A stretch of DNA of 64,000 nt from an uncultured Clostridia bacterium (GTDB lineage: Bacteria > Bacillota > Clostridia > Christensenellales > Aristaeellaceae): positions 17,662 through 81,661 of the forward strand of contig CAKUKE010000010.1 of assembly GCA_934662505.1 (NCBI GenBank), written 5' to 3'. The notes beneath the pieces were generated by a model. It did not search any database, was not told the origin of the DNA, and saw nothing but the letters and a program-made list of their open reading frames with translations. Positions within the stretch are counted from its first letter, which is position 1. The number at the start of each line of letters is the position of its first letter. A program made the translations under genes and the position numbers. Positions 33,706 through 42,173 of the stretch are shown here, piece by piece.

Positions 33706-34365
33706 TCAGAGCGTCTGCAGGAACTGCCCGATCATGCGCGCCAGAATCTGGTGTCCTGCGTCGTTGGGATGCAGCCCGTCCGGGCAGAGCCGCTCCCTGC
33801 ACGCCTGATTTTCCGGCTGAATGCCGCTCATGGCATACAGATCCAGCACCGGGAAGCCGTAGTAGCACGCCGTTTCCATCAGAATGTCCCGATACACGCG
33901 CAGGGGCGCCACGCTCCGGGGCTTCCTGCCGTCCCCTCTGGGGTTATTCTCATCCAGACGGTGCAGCGGCGTCACGATGACCACCGGCTTGCCCGTATAC
34001 AGCTCCATCAGCCGTCCCATCAGATAATGGCAGGCGCCGTAGAACGTGTCCGGCTGACGGTCGCCCGGCACGCCCAGCGGCGCTTCGCCGTGGCCATAGT
34101 CGTTGCTGCCGCCGAAGATGACCACCGCATCCGCAGCGGGATCCATTTCCTCCACCCGCATGCAGAAGTCCCGGTCATACCGTTCCGCCGTCACCGTCAA
34201 TTGACGGGCGATGCGGGAGCCGCCGATGCCGTAATTGTTGGCCGCCCGCAGCCCGTACATGCGCCGCATCACCTCGGTATACACCTGTTCGGGACCGGAC
34301 GTGCCCGCCCCCTCGGTAATGCTGTCTCCCAGAAAGTTGATTGTTTTGCCGGCCAGTTCCATCAT
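33706..34365 (-). CDS. SGNH/GDSL hydrolase
   Basis: 219-residue cytoplasmic esterase of the SGNH fold. Block I is NFLGDSITEGAG, block III is FGGSNDYGHG and block V is DGLHPNDAGH, so Ser, Asn, Asp and His are all present. Likely deacylates an acetylated sugar, given that it sits between a glycosidase gene and a sugar importer. Two adjacent ATG codons (34365, 34362) are possible starts. Confidence 0.9.
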   Translation of the reverse strand: MMELAGKTINFLGDSITEGAGTSGPEQVYTEVMRRMYGLRAANNYGIGGSRIARQLTVTAERYDRDFCMRVEEMDPAADAVVIFGGSNDYGHGEAPLGVPGDRQPDTFYGACHYLMGRLMELYTGKPVVIVTPLHRLDENNPRGDGRKPRSVAPLRVYRDILMETACYYGFPVLDLYAMSGIQPENQACRERLCPDGLHPNDAGHQILARMIGQFLQTL

Positions 34366-34521
34366 CCGTTCCTTCCCTTCCTGTTGGTGCTGGTATTGTC
34401 AGTCGTTCCTATGATACCATGACTTTGAGCCGCTGAAAAGGGACGCATGTCCTTTCTTCCTTGACGAAAACGCGCTGCTTTTCAGGGCGTTTTCGGCGCA
34501 CCGCACTCCCCCAGTGGACGG

Positions 34522-36597
34522 TTATTTTCTTTCGTAGGTAAAGGTGCCGTAATTTTCCGCCGGCAGGGTCACATAGGTATGTCCGTCCTTCACCGCAGCG
34601 GGAACGCTGCAGACCGCTTCAAAGTCCATCTCCACCCGGCCCTCGCCGTCGTGCGCAAAGGCCACGAGCCCCGTCCTGCCTTCGCCGTCGTAGCGCTTGG
34701 CTATGGCGTCGTGGGCGTGCAGACCCTTGTCGTCCGCAAAGCGGTAATGGCCGCCCCGCTCCAGCCACGCCCTGCGCGCCGCCACCGCGCTCAGCAGCCG
34801 CTGCCGCGCTTCCTCATCCCGCCGGAAGGTGTTGTCCTCCTCCAGATCATATACCCACAGATACATGCCGCACACATACGCCCGATCCAGCAGGGTCCTG
34901 TACGCCTTGCCCACATGCACCGGCCGCATGGCCAGATTTTTGTTGGGATACACCATGTCCACCATGCCGTGCTCCGGGAAGGTATAGCGGTACAGTTCGG
35001 GGAACGCGCCGCTGAACTGATAGGAAAAAGTGGAAACCAGTCCGCCGCAGCTCACGTCGCCGTACAGGTTGGATACCCCCTCGGTGATCACGGAGAAGTC
35101 CTCGCCGGACAGCGCCTTGCGCCCCCGTACCGTTTCCAGCACCCGATGGTAGCCCGCACACCATGCGTCCATCCGATCGTGACCATGATCCTCCGCATGG
35201 CACATGCGGGGCGCCGCCATGGCCAGCTGGTCAAAATACACCCCGTCCGCCCCCAGCTTCCGCACATAGTCCGCCGCAGCGATCAGGCGATCCTGCCACC
35301 CGCGGCTGGCGGCGCACATGCCGGCAAAGCACAGGCTTTCATCACCGTAGTACTCCTTTTCCATGCTGCCGTCCCAGCGGACGGAGGCGTTCTTTTCTAT
35401 GAATTCCCGCTCGTTTTCAAAACGCAGGTTGGCAATGCGGGTGTTGATGTAGAAAGATACCTTTTTGCCGGCGCGGTGAATGGCCTCGATGCCCTCCCGC
35501 AGCCCCTGCTCGCCGCCCAGCTCGTCGTCCGCCACATATTCCGGAAAGCCGTTGTCAAAGCCGCCCACATGCCAGCCGCTGCACAGAATATGGTCGCAGC
35601 CGATCTCATCCGCCTGCCGGGCCAGCATGCCCATATCCCCATAGGTGTGCACCACGCCGCCGCACTGATAACGAAAATCGTAGTGCGCCGCCAGCGCCAC
35701 GGATCGGTTCCACCACGCGGGCGCAGGACGCTTTTCCCTCTCCCAGGCCGCGCGGTAAATGTCCGCGCCGTCATGCCAGTCGCCGTCGTGGAAGGCGGTC
35801 ACCAGCCCCTCCATGGCAAAATTCTCCCGGCTTTCAATGCGCCGCGCCACGGACAGGATCATCCCCGGCGCATCCGCGCCCATGGTTTCCGCGTGCAGAT
35901 AGCACACGCCGTTTTCCCTGTGCATGCCCAGATACAGTCCGCCCGCCGGATCGTACAGATCGCACCACGCCATGGACAACGGTCCCGAGAAGGGGAAGCT
36001 GTAGCCGTAAAGCCCTTCTTCATTTTTCTGATCGTTCAGGCTGCCGATATTGTAGGTGTAGCAGTAATCCTGCCAGCGCCAGAACACCTTTTTCGCCTTC
36101 TGCGCCAGCGTAACGCTGGGGTTTTGCACCTTGACCCCCGCATTGAAGGGGTACACCAGCACATCGTCGGCAAAGTCGTCTCCCAGCCACATGGCGCTCA
36201 GCACCGGGTAGCGGAATTCCTCCACCTCCGCGCCGCCCCGGTTGTTCACCTCCGCCGACCAGAGAATGCGCTCGCCCTCCAGCGTCACACGGCACGTGAC
36301 CTCCACTTCCAGCATCCGCTCGCCCTTTTTCAGGCGCGGGTAACGGAGCGTTGCAGTGTTTTTCTCAATTGAAATGGCGGGCGCCACGGATGCGTCCCGG
36401 CGCACGTCGCCCGGCAGTGGGGTCGAAAAAAGAACGCCGTCCGCCTTGACCGCAAAAAGGGACGGCAGCTGCCACGGGGTGCTTTTGATCAGGTTATCAC
36501 CGTTTTTCAGAGACAAAAGCTCCAGTATCTCGCCTGTCAGGCTGTCAAAAGAGATCTGGACCGCTTCATTTCTGAAATGGATCCTGGACTGATACAT
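34522..36597 (-). CDS. Putative glycoside hydrolase (DUF6259-like)
   Basis: 691-residue cytoplasmic protein. An N-terminal beta-sandwich of about 260 residues precedes a TIM-barrel-like region. Motifs include VYFDQLAMAAPRMCHAEDHGH, ITEGVSNLYGD and FYINTRIAN. A C-terminal beta domain follows. From memory this is the organisation of DUF6259 proteins related to GH36/GH101-type enzymes. Catalytic acids cannot be named securely; Asp in YFDQL and Glu in ITEGVS are candidates. It probably acts on the sugar imported by the neighbouring transporter. Confidence 0.72.
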   Translation of the reverse strand: MYQSRIHFRNEAVQISFDSLTGEILELLSLKNGDNLIKSTPWQLPSLFAVKADGVLFSTPLPGDVRRDASVAPAISIEKNTATLRYPRLKKGERMLEVEVTCRVTLEGERILWSAEVNNRGGAEVEEFRYPVLSAMWLGDDFADDVLVYPFNAGVKVQNPSVTLAQKAKKVFWRWQDYCYTYNIGSLNDQKNEEGLYGYSFPFSGPLSMAWCDLYDPAGGLYLGMHRENGVCYLHAETMGADAPGMILSVARRIESRENFAMEGLVTAFHDGDWHDGADIYRAAWEREKRPAPAWWNRSVALAAHYDFRYQCGGVVHTYGDMGMLARQADEIGCDHILCSGWHVGGFDNGFPEYVADDELGGEQGLREGIEAIHRAGKKVSFYINTRIANLRFENEREFIEKNASVRWDGSMEKEYYGDESLCFAGMCAASRGWQDRLIAAADYVRKLGADGVYFDQLAMAAPRMCHAEDHGHDRMDAWCAGYHRVLETVRGRKALSGEDFSVITEGVSNLYGDVSCGGLVSTFSYQFSGAFPELYRYTFPEHGMVDMVYPNKNLAMRPVHVGKAYRTLLDRAYVCGMYLWVYDLEEDNTFRRDEEARQRLLSAVAARRAWLERGGHYRFADDKGLHAHDAIAKRYDGEGRTGLVAFAHDGEGRVEMDFEAVCSVPAAVKDGHTYVTLPAENYGTFTYERK

Positions 36598-36620
36598 ATA
36601 CCGATACCACCTTTCGGCTC

Positions 36621-36650
36621 ATTCTATCATACTCACCCCCACCGTTTCAA
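36621..36650 (-). promoter_or_regulatory. Promoter of the putative glycosidase gene
   Basis: Minus strand TTGAAA (36650-36645), 18-bp spacer, TAGAAT (36626-36621), ending 23 nt before the start codon. Confidence 0.55.
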
Positions 36651-36810
36651 TCAAAAAAGGCGCACTCACCCGCCATTTTTTCCGTTTTTTCCTTTTAAAC
36701 GCGTTTTCCCCGCGCAATATGTAAAATAAAGCGGCCGTCAGAAGGATTTCCGTTCAAAAAAATCGAATGAGAGCAAATACCCTTTTGACTGCCACGGAGG
36801 TTATTCGTTT

Positions 36811-38613
36811 ATGAAATGTCCCCATTGCGGCCGCTGGAACCGCGACACGTTTCCCCGCTGCTTCTCCTGCGGCGCCGAGCTGCCCCGTCCGGGCGAAGGC
36901 ACGGAAAAAAGCTGGCAGGAGGCCATGCGGCAGGAAAAGCCGCAGAAAAGTTATGTGCGCGTGGACGATCTGGGCAACGCCACCCCCGCCAACGACGCCC
37001 GCGACCATCTGGCACGGGAAATGAACCGTCTGCAGGAACGCAAGGAGCAGGGCAAGCTGCGTCAGCAGGCCATGCGGGAGGAAAGCGTCCGTCAGGGGCT
37101 GGCGCCTTCCGGGAGGACGGTAGAAAACTGGGCGGGCAACAGCAGCCTTTACGCACAGGCGCAGAACACCCGCTACGTGGCGGACGACGCCGCGCAGGTG
37201 GAAGGCGACATACGTCCCGGCGCCACGCAGGTCACCTCCCGCCGTCTGGCCGCGGAGGAAGACTGGCTGCCGGAGGACGAAGGCGCCGCCTACGCCCAGC
37301 AGCGCCGCGGCAGACGCGCCCCCGCCGCCCCGCCGCCCCGGCCCCTGCGCATCGCCCGGGGACGGGGCTCCCGCCGCATCGTCAAAATTGCCATCGTTCT
37401 GCTGCTTCTGGCCGCCGTCCTCTGCGCAGCGTACGCATTTGTATATAAGCCGCTGGTGCTCGATCAGAAGCAGCCGCCTCTGCAGGAGCGGGTGGAGATC
37501 TCCCCCTCCATTTACGACGACAAGCCCGCCCACACCATCAAAATCCCCGGTCAGGAGGGCGCGGTCATCTATATCAAGGAGCTGCGCAAGTCCTATACCG
37601 TCACCGGCGGCTACGCCGTGCTTGACGTGCCCGACTACACCTGGTACGAGGATACGGACGTCGGCGATCAGGCGCAGATCACCGCCACCATCACCCCCTA
37701 CCTGAAGACCAGTGCGGGCGAGCAGGTGCCCCTTGAGGTCTTTACCTTTCAGGTGGACGTGCCCCTTTCGCCCCTCACCCTCATTTCACCGGACACCGGC
37801 TACGCGCAGGTATCCACCGCCATTTACAACATTCAGTTTCAGGTGGAAAAAAACAGCACCGTCTATATCAACGGAGAGAACTATTCCGACCTGGTCAACA
37901 CTCAGGACGGTCTCATTTCCTACAACGCCTCGGTGCTGCCCATCGGCAACAACGAGTTCAAAATCACCACCAAGGCCCAGTATTACCGTGAAAATTCGGC
38001 GACCGTCACCATTTACCGCGCCGTGCAGGACATTCCGCTGGATCTGGCCACCACTTTGGGCAACCGCAGTCTGAAGCAGACCATGACCATTTCCGCCACC
38101 ACCCTGCCCGGCGCCACCATCACCATCAACTCCCCCTATGTTTCCCTCGACACCTCCTCGCTGGGCTCCACCGGCGTATTCAGCTTTGAGGCATATTTCC
38201 CCAAGATCGGCACCAACACCGTCTCCATCACCGCCTCCTACCCCGGCAAGCGGGACAGCGTGGTGGACTACGACGTGTACTACGTGCCCGACGCCACCAC
38301 CTACACCGCCAAGGCATGGCCGCTGTACAAAGCATCGGAGTACGCGGAGCTGCTCAGCAACATGAGCCTGCGGATCGAAAAATCGCAGGTGTACGAATGC
38401 ACCGGCGAGATCATCGAGATCAAGGCCACCTCGCCTCAGCTGGCCGTGATGGAAATGGGAACGGGCGACACATCCCGACAGGTGCTGCTGGAAAACCGCT
38501 CCACCGATACCTGGGTGGTCGGGCAGCGTTACCGGGTGTACGCGGACGTCTGCGGCCTGTACGACAGCATGCCGCGTCTGGTCGGGCGCTACACCTACGC
38601 GCCCCGAAACTGA
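36811..38613 (+). CDS. Zinc-ribbon membrane-anchored protein, function unknown
   Basis: 600 residues. The N-terminal zinc ribbon is MKCPHCGRWNRDTFPRCFSCGAEL. A charged, Gln/Arg-rich cytoplasmic region follows to about 185, and one transmembrane helix lies at about 191-212 (IVKIAIVLLLLAAVLCAAYAF). The large extracellular part is rich in Thr and aromatic residues and looks like two or three Ig/beta-sandwich domains (VPLSPLTLISPDTGYAQVSTA, TTLPGATITINSPYVS), ending in an OB-like segment. Start is set by GGAGG. No function is recognised. The topology suggests linking an intracellular zinc-ribbon contact to the wall. Confidence 0.75.
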   Translation: MKCPHCGRWNRDTFPRCFSCGAELPRPGEGTEKSWQEAMRQEKPQKSYVRVDDLGNATPANDARDHLAREMNRLQERKEQGKLRQQAMREESVRQGLAPSGRTVENWAGNSSLYAQAQNTRYVADDAAQVEGDIRPGATQVTSRRLAAEEDWLPEDEGAAYAQQRRGRRAPAAPPPRPLRIARGRGSRRIVKIAIVLLLLAAVLCAAYAFVYKPLVLDQKQPPLQERVEISPSIYDDKPAHTIKIPGQEGAVIYIKELRKSYTVTGGYAVLDVPDYTWYEDTDVGDQAQITATITPYLKTSAGEQVPLEVFTFQVDVPLSPLTLISPDTGYAQVSTAIYNIQFQVEKNSTVYINGENYSDLVNTQDGLISYNASVLPIGNNEFKITTKAQYYRENSATVTIYRAVQDIPLDLATTLGNRSLKQTMTISATTLPGATITINSPYVSLDTSSLGSTGVFSFEAYFPKIGTNTVSITASYPGKRDSVVDYDVYYVPDATTYTAKAWPLYKASEYAELLSNMSLRIEKSQVYECTGEIIEIKATSPQLAVMEMGTGDTSRQVLLENRSTDTWVVGQRYRVYADVCGLYDSMPRLVGRYTYAPRN

Positions 38614-38638
38614 AAACCCGCAGAAAGGAGCTTTTCTC

Positions 38639-39172
38639 ATGCATTTTGAACGGCTCTGCTCCGCAGGTCATCCGCTTTTCGACGACGCAATGGCGCTGTA
38701 CCGCCTCAGTTTTCCCAGCCACGAGCAGCGGGAAGCCTCCTCGCAGACGCGCATCCTCTCCCACCCCGAATATCATTTTACCCTCATGCTGGGTGAAGGA
38801 CGTTTTGTGGGCGAAATGCTGTACTGAGAGCAGCCGGCTTTTCTCTACGTGGAGCATTTCTGCATTCTCTCCGCACTGCGCAACCGCCGCTACGGTCAGC
38901 GCGCCCTGTCCATGCTTTGCGCGCAGGGGAAAACCGTCATTCTGGAAATCGACCCGCCCGAGGACGAGACCGCCCGCCGGCGGCAGGGCTTTTACCAGCG
39001 CTGCGGTTTTACGGTCAACCCGTTCCCCCACGTTCATCCGTCCTACCATGTATCCGTTCCATCCGGTCACCCGCTGGTAGTCATGTCCTGCCCGGATGCG
39101 CTTTCGCCCGAACAGTACCGCGCCTTCCGCACCTGCCTTAAAAGCACAGTCATGGCGGACGTCACCCGCTGA
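38639..39172 (+). pseudogene. GNAT acetyltransferase gene interrupted by an in-frame TGA
   Basis: One reading frame spans the whole interval but has TGA at 38825-38827 after residue 62. Before the stop is a GNAT beta1-alpha1 region (LYRLSFPSHEQREA). After it come YVEHFCILSALRNRRYGQRAL (acetyl-CoA loop R-x2-G-x-A) and the FYQRCGFT C-terminal motif. The position corresponds to a Trp in relatives, so TGG to TGA is the simplest explanation. No SECIS-like element was identified and TGA is a normal stop elsewhere. Confidence 0.75.
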
Positions 39173-39190
39173 AAACGGTGCAGCCTGAAA

Positions 39191-39229
39191 ACGCCCCGGA
39201 CGCGTCATGCGTCCGGGGCGTCTGTTTTT
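39191..39229 (+). terminator. Terminator after the GNAT remnant
   Basis: Stem ACGCCCCGGACGC / GCGTCCGGGGCGT with 5-nt loop, followed by TTTTT. Confidence 0.9.
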
Positions 39230-39279
39230 CCTTGCCAGGCAGTCAGCTTAAGCCACGCGGGATTTCCATCCATCCGGCC

Positions 39280-39426
39280 GTTTTGCCCGTACACCGCCGG
39301 GATAAACAGGGCACTGCGGAGCGGGAAAAGCTGGTAGTCTTTTCGCCCATACGCTGCGGGGATAGCCTATAGATCCTTGTCACCTTCCCAGCGCCCGGGG
39401 GGCGCCCATGCACAGCGGGGATAACC
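39280..39426. CRISPR. Degenerate CRISPR-like array of three repeats
   Basis: Three related 27-28-nt units at 39280-39307, 39340-39367 and 39400-39426 are separated by exactly 32 nt each. All share GCCC, an imperfect palindrome and the ending GCxGGGATA(a/g)xC. Units 1 and 2 match at 20 of 28 positions and units 2 and 3 at 20 of 27. Spacing and form resemble type I-E repeats, but the repeats are eroded and no cas gene is within the window. A GTTTT at 39459 sits where a fourth repeat would begin. The remaining 39173-39635 interval has no gene. Confidence 0.4.
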
Positions 39427-39635
39427 CCTGCAATGTTGCAGGTCGTACTTCAGGCGCTGTTTTTTTGTGTAAAGGCGGAAGGAATCCGCCCAAACCACGG
39501 TCTCTTCCGCCGTCCTTCCCCTGTTTCCAGCTTGACAAAGTCCCTGCCTTCCCCTCGGCGTTCTGCACAGCAGCCAGACGGTCTTTCCACCCATTCTATT
39601 GCCTGTCATCTCGCGTTCCGCCCATTGCCTGCCCG

Positions 39636-40538
39636 TTACACCGCCTTGCGCACCGCCAGCGCAAGGGAAACCTGCTCGAAGGCGTGGAGGCCGTCCGTCC
39701 GCCCTGCGAAATAGCGCCGCTCAATGTCCGCGTCCGTCAGGTTTTCATATAAAAGGAAGCCGTGCACCTGCAGCAGGGTCGCCCATTCCGCCTCGCTCCG
39801 ACCGGCGCGCATGGGCTCGCCCCCGGCCTCCGCCATCATCCGCATCCGCCTGACCCTAAGCACATCGCTTTCCAGAAGCCCCGCAGCGGGATAATCAAAC
39901 GCCACGGCACTCCCTTCAGCAACAAGCCGGTCAAGGGAAGACAGGGTGCGGCCGATTTCTTCCCCGGTCAGGTAATACGTAACCCCGAGCCATGTGAAAA
40001 ACGTCCGGGCATGGGGATCAAGCCCCGCCGCCAGCAGCCTTTCAGTCAGTTCGTCCCGGGAAAGATCCACCGGAACAAAGTGTACGCGCTCGGGCACCGT
40101 CCACCCTGCCCGCCGGACGCGCCGCAGCTTTTCCGCCTGCGTAGCCGGGTGATCCACCTCAAACACCTGCATACCGTCCGCGCCGGAGCCAAAGGCGGAG
40201 GTATCCATGCCCGCCCCCAGCACCACGTACTGCGTTGCGCCGAGGCGGCGTTCGTTCGCCAGCGCATCCGCGCAGAAGCGGGCGCGCGCCAGCGGTGTGG
40301 GCGCCAGCTGCCCCCTTACGATGCAGCCCACAGCCGCCTCCCCCGCCGGCAGCTCCGCGCCGGGATCGCTGAAAAAATCCCGACCCGAGAGAAGGTACCG
40401 TCCCACCTGCGCGTATTCCTCGTCCGTCATCAGCTGCCGCGCCAGCGTATCCTCAAAAATCAATGGACGGTCGTTCTGCGTATGAAAAGCGCGTGCGTAC
40501 AGGGACATGAGCGCCGTAGGACTTGCCTGATCCGTCAT
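39636..40538 (-). CDS. Class I SAM-dependent methyltransferase (leucine carboxyl methyltransferase-like)
   Basis: 300-residue enzyme of the PPM1/LCMT-like (Pfam LCM) group, which in bacteria methylates carboxyl or hydroxyl groups of small molecules. The SAM-binding motif is QYVVLGAGMDTSAFG, with FEVDHPATQAEKLRRV after it. TWLGVTYYLTGEEIGRTL is another LCM hallmark. ATG 40538 has AAAGGAGG. It overlaps the upstream TetR regulator gene by 4 nt. The substrate is unknown. Confidence 0.88.
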   Translation of the reverse strand: MTDQASPTALMSLYARAFHTQNDRPLIFEDTLARQLMTDEEYAQVGRYLLSGRDFFSDPGAELPAGEAAVGCIVRGQLAPTPLARARFCADALANERRLGATQYVVLGAGMDTSAFGSGADGMQVFEVDHPATQAEKLRRVRRAGWTVPERVHFVPVDLSRDELTERLLAAGLDPHARTFFTWLGVTYYLTGEEIGRTLSSLDRLVAEGSAVAFDYPAAGLLESDVLRVRRMRMMAEAGGEPMRAGRSEAEWATLLQVHGFLLYENLTDADIERRYFAGRTDGLHAFEQVSLALAVRKAV

Positions 40539-41167
40539 CTTTTTTCCTCCTTTAAAATACCACGCAGGAGCTGCGCCTTGCCGTAACGCCAGAAATCCTC
40601 CTCCGTCATGGAAAACGCCCGGGTCAGATACGCACCCTTGGCGGCCGTCAGGCGGACAACGCCCAAAAGACCCTCCCACAGCACACAGACAGCAGGCAGG
40701 GAAAGCACGTCCTCCCGTACCTTTCCCTCCGCCTTTCCGTCCTCCACGACCCGGCACAGCAAACCGTTCACCCGTTCGCCTGCTGCGAAAATGCGTTTTT
40801 CCCCCTCGGTTCCTCTGCCCGCGCCGTCCGTCCGGGCGCCCTCGATCACCTCCGCCGCATAGGCGCAGCGCAGGGTATAGCGGCGTATGGCCTCCGCCAT
40901 GGCATCGAAGCGTTTCAAAAATGCCGTTTCCGCCGCAACCGCTTCCTCCATTTCTGCCGCCAGTGCCTCCAGTCCCTGCGCCAGCAGCGCATGAAGGATC
41001 CCTTCCTTGCTTTCAAAATACGCGTACAGGGTACGCCGGCTGTACCCCGTCGCCCGGGACAGATCGTCCACCGTCGTCTGTTCAAAGCCCTTTTCAGCAA
41101 AGACCCTTTCCGCTGCCGCCAGCATCCGCTCCCGATGCAGCGCGCTCACCGCCGTTTTCGTGTCCAT
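40535..41167 (-). CDS. TetR-family transcriptional regulator
   Basis: 210-residue regulator. The N-terminal helix-turn-helix is RVFAEKGFEQTTVDDLSRATGYSRRTLYAYFESKEGIL. The C-terminal ligand domain is not assignable to a subfamily. It is first in a two-gene transcript with the methyltransferase. A dyad covering its own promoter indicates autorepression. Start 41167 (MDTKTAVS) is used because the longer form would be read through the operator. Confidence 0.9.
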   Translation of the reverse strand: MDTKTAVSALHRERMLAAAERVFAEKGFEQTTVDDLSRATGYSRRTLYAYFESKEGILHALLAQGLEALAAEMEEAVAAETAFLKRFDAMAEAIRRYTLRCAYAAEVIEGARTDGAGRGTEGEKRIFAAGERVNGLLCRVVEDGKAEGKVREDVLSLPAVCVLWEGLLGVVRLTAAKGAYLTRAFSMTEEDFWRYGKAQLLRGILKEEKR

Positions 41168-41187
41168 AGTATACCCTCGTTCTCTAT

Positions 41188-41227
41188 AGTATACCGTCAG
41201 TATACTTCGGCTGTCACGCTTTGTCAA
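41188..41227 (-). promoter_or_regulatory. tetR promoter with overlapping palindromic operator
   Basis: Minus strand TTGACA (41227-41222), 17-bp spacer, TATACT (41204-41199). The perfect dyad AGTATAC-CGTCA-GTATACT at 41188-41206 covers the -10. A further GTATAC copy lies at 41169-41174. Typical TetR-type self-operator. Confidence 0.8.
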
Positions 41228-41242
41228 CCCTTTTTTGAAAAC

Positions 41243-41277
41243 AAAAAACGGCCGTTTCTTTTCGGAAACGAACCGTT
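41243..41277 (-). terminator. Terminator of RNase P RNA
   Basis: Minus-strand hairpin with arms AACGGTTCGTTTC and GAAACGGCCGTT (small mismatch), then TTTTTT. Confidence 0.8.
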
Positions 41278-41282
41278 TTCAT

Positions 41283-41623
41283 GTGACAAAGCGCGGCCTG
41301 TAAGCCGAGTTCTGTTTTACATAGCCATCTATCTACGCGCGCTGTCGCCAGCGCGCTCCAGCGGTACTGCGAAGGCAGGACGGGCCGCCCTGTGCGCCTT
41401 CTACACCTTGCACCGGATGGGGTTTACATGACGGACGAGTCGCCAGGCCGCCGGTGCGCTCTTACCGCACCTTTCCACCCTTACCGCAAAGCGGCGGTAT
41501 CTTTCTGTTGCACTTGCCTTGGAGTCGCCTCCACCAGCCGTTAACTGGCATCCCTGCCCTGTGGTGCTCGGACTTTCCTCATCTCCCTTGCGGGAGCCGC
41601 GGCTATCCCTCCGCCTTTGTCAC
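41283..41623 (-). ncRNA. rnpB: RNase P RNA (class A)
   Basis: The catalytic RNA that trims tRNA 5' ends. P1 pairs the 5' end (GTGACAAAG...) with the 3' end (...CTTTGTCAC). The universally conserved 5' core GAGGAAAGTCCG and the 3' segment ACAGAACTCGGCTTACAG are present, as is GGTAAGGGTGGAAAGGTGC-like P8-P10 sequence. About 341 nt. The 5' end sits 7 nt after a consensus -10 element, and a terminator follows the 3' end. Confidence 0.96.
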
Positions 41624-41629
41624 GGAAAC

Positions 41630-41658
41630 ATTATACTACGCTCCCCCCCGCCTGTCAA
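41630..41658 (-). promoter_or_regulatory. Consensus promoter of rnpB
   Basis: Minus strand TTGACA (41658-41653), 17-bp spacer, TATAAT (41635-41630). Confidence 0.9.
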
Positions 41659-41686
41659 ACCGTCCGTACCCTTTTTCAGGCGGTTC

Positions 41687-41758
41687 GTCAAGAAAAAAGA
41701 CTTGACAAGCCGTTGAAAAGGGGTATAATGATTGGGTGTCAAGTCCGAACGCTTGACA
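41687..41758 (+). promoter_or_regulatory. ylxM-ffh promoter flanked by two identical-spacing dyads
   Basis: TTGACA (41702-41707), 16 bp, TATAAT (41724-41729). Two inverted repeats of the form GTCAAG-8 nt-CTTGAC lie at 41687-41706 (running into the -35) and 41738-41757 (just after the start site). Their spacers are unrelated in sequence, so the half-sites are the conserved part. Confidence 0.75.
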
Positions 41759-41798
41759 GCAAAGTCAAACCCACTCGAGGGCAAGCCGGAGGAAGACC

Positions 41799-42173
41799 AT
41801 GCAGGACGAACGGGATCTGACCACGCGCAAAGTATCCTTCGCATGGCTGCTTTCCTTCTACGCCCCCCTCCTGACGGAAAACCAGCGGGAAATTGCCCGC
41901 CTTTACGCGGAGGAGGATCTGTCCCTCACCGAGATCGCCGAACAGTTTTCCGTTTCCCGGCAAAGCGTGTACGACACCGTCAGCCGGGTGGAAAAGCAGA
42001 TGGCCGACATGGAAAAAAAACTGGGGCTGGGTCGGCAGTTTGCCCGGATCGAGGCGACGGTCACAAAGTGTCTGACCCTCCTTGCCCCGGACACTCCGGA
42101 CGCGGAGGCGCTCTCCGCCGCACGCACCCTATTGAAGAACTTGCTCGAGGAGGAAGAAAACGATGGCCTTTGA
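41799..42173 (+). CDS. ylxM: YlxM/UPF0122-family DNA-binding protein
   Basis: 124-residue sigma-70-region-4-like helix-turn-helix protein. The core is LTENQREIARLYAEEDLSLTEIAEQFSVSRQSVYDTVSR, followed by a helical tail. In Bacillota it is always upstream of ffh, and it is thought to associate with the signal recognition particle. It overlaps ffh by 11 nt. Confidence 0.92.
   Translation: MQDERDLTTRKVSFAWLLSFYAPLLTENQREIARLYAEEDLSLTEIAEQFSVSRQSVYDTVSRVEKQMADMEKKLGLGRQFARIEATVTKCLTLLAPDTPDAEALSAARTLLKNLLEEEENDGL

Noticed and set aside
38825..38827. TGA in the GNAT gene as a selenocysteine codon or as evidence of code 4
   Set aside because: TGA ends many intact genes here (for example spoIIE, rpoD, trmK). 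The position suits Trp, and no SECIS-like hairpin or known GNAT selenoprotein supports recoding.
39367..39609. An 80-codon minus-strand frame over the CRISPR-like repeats
   Set aside because: No ribosome binding site or conserved sequence; it overlaps the repeat-spacer pattern, which explains the region better.
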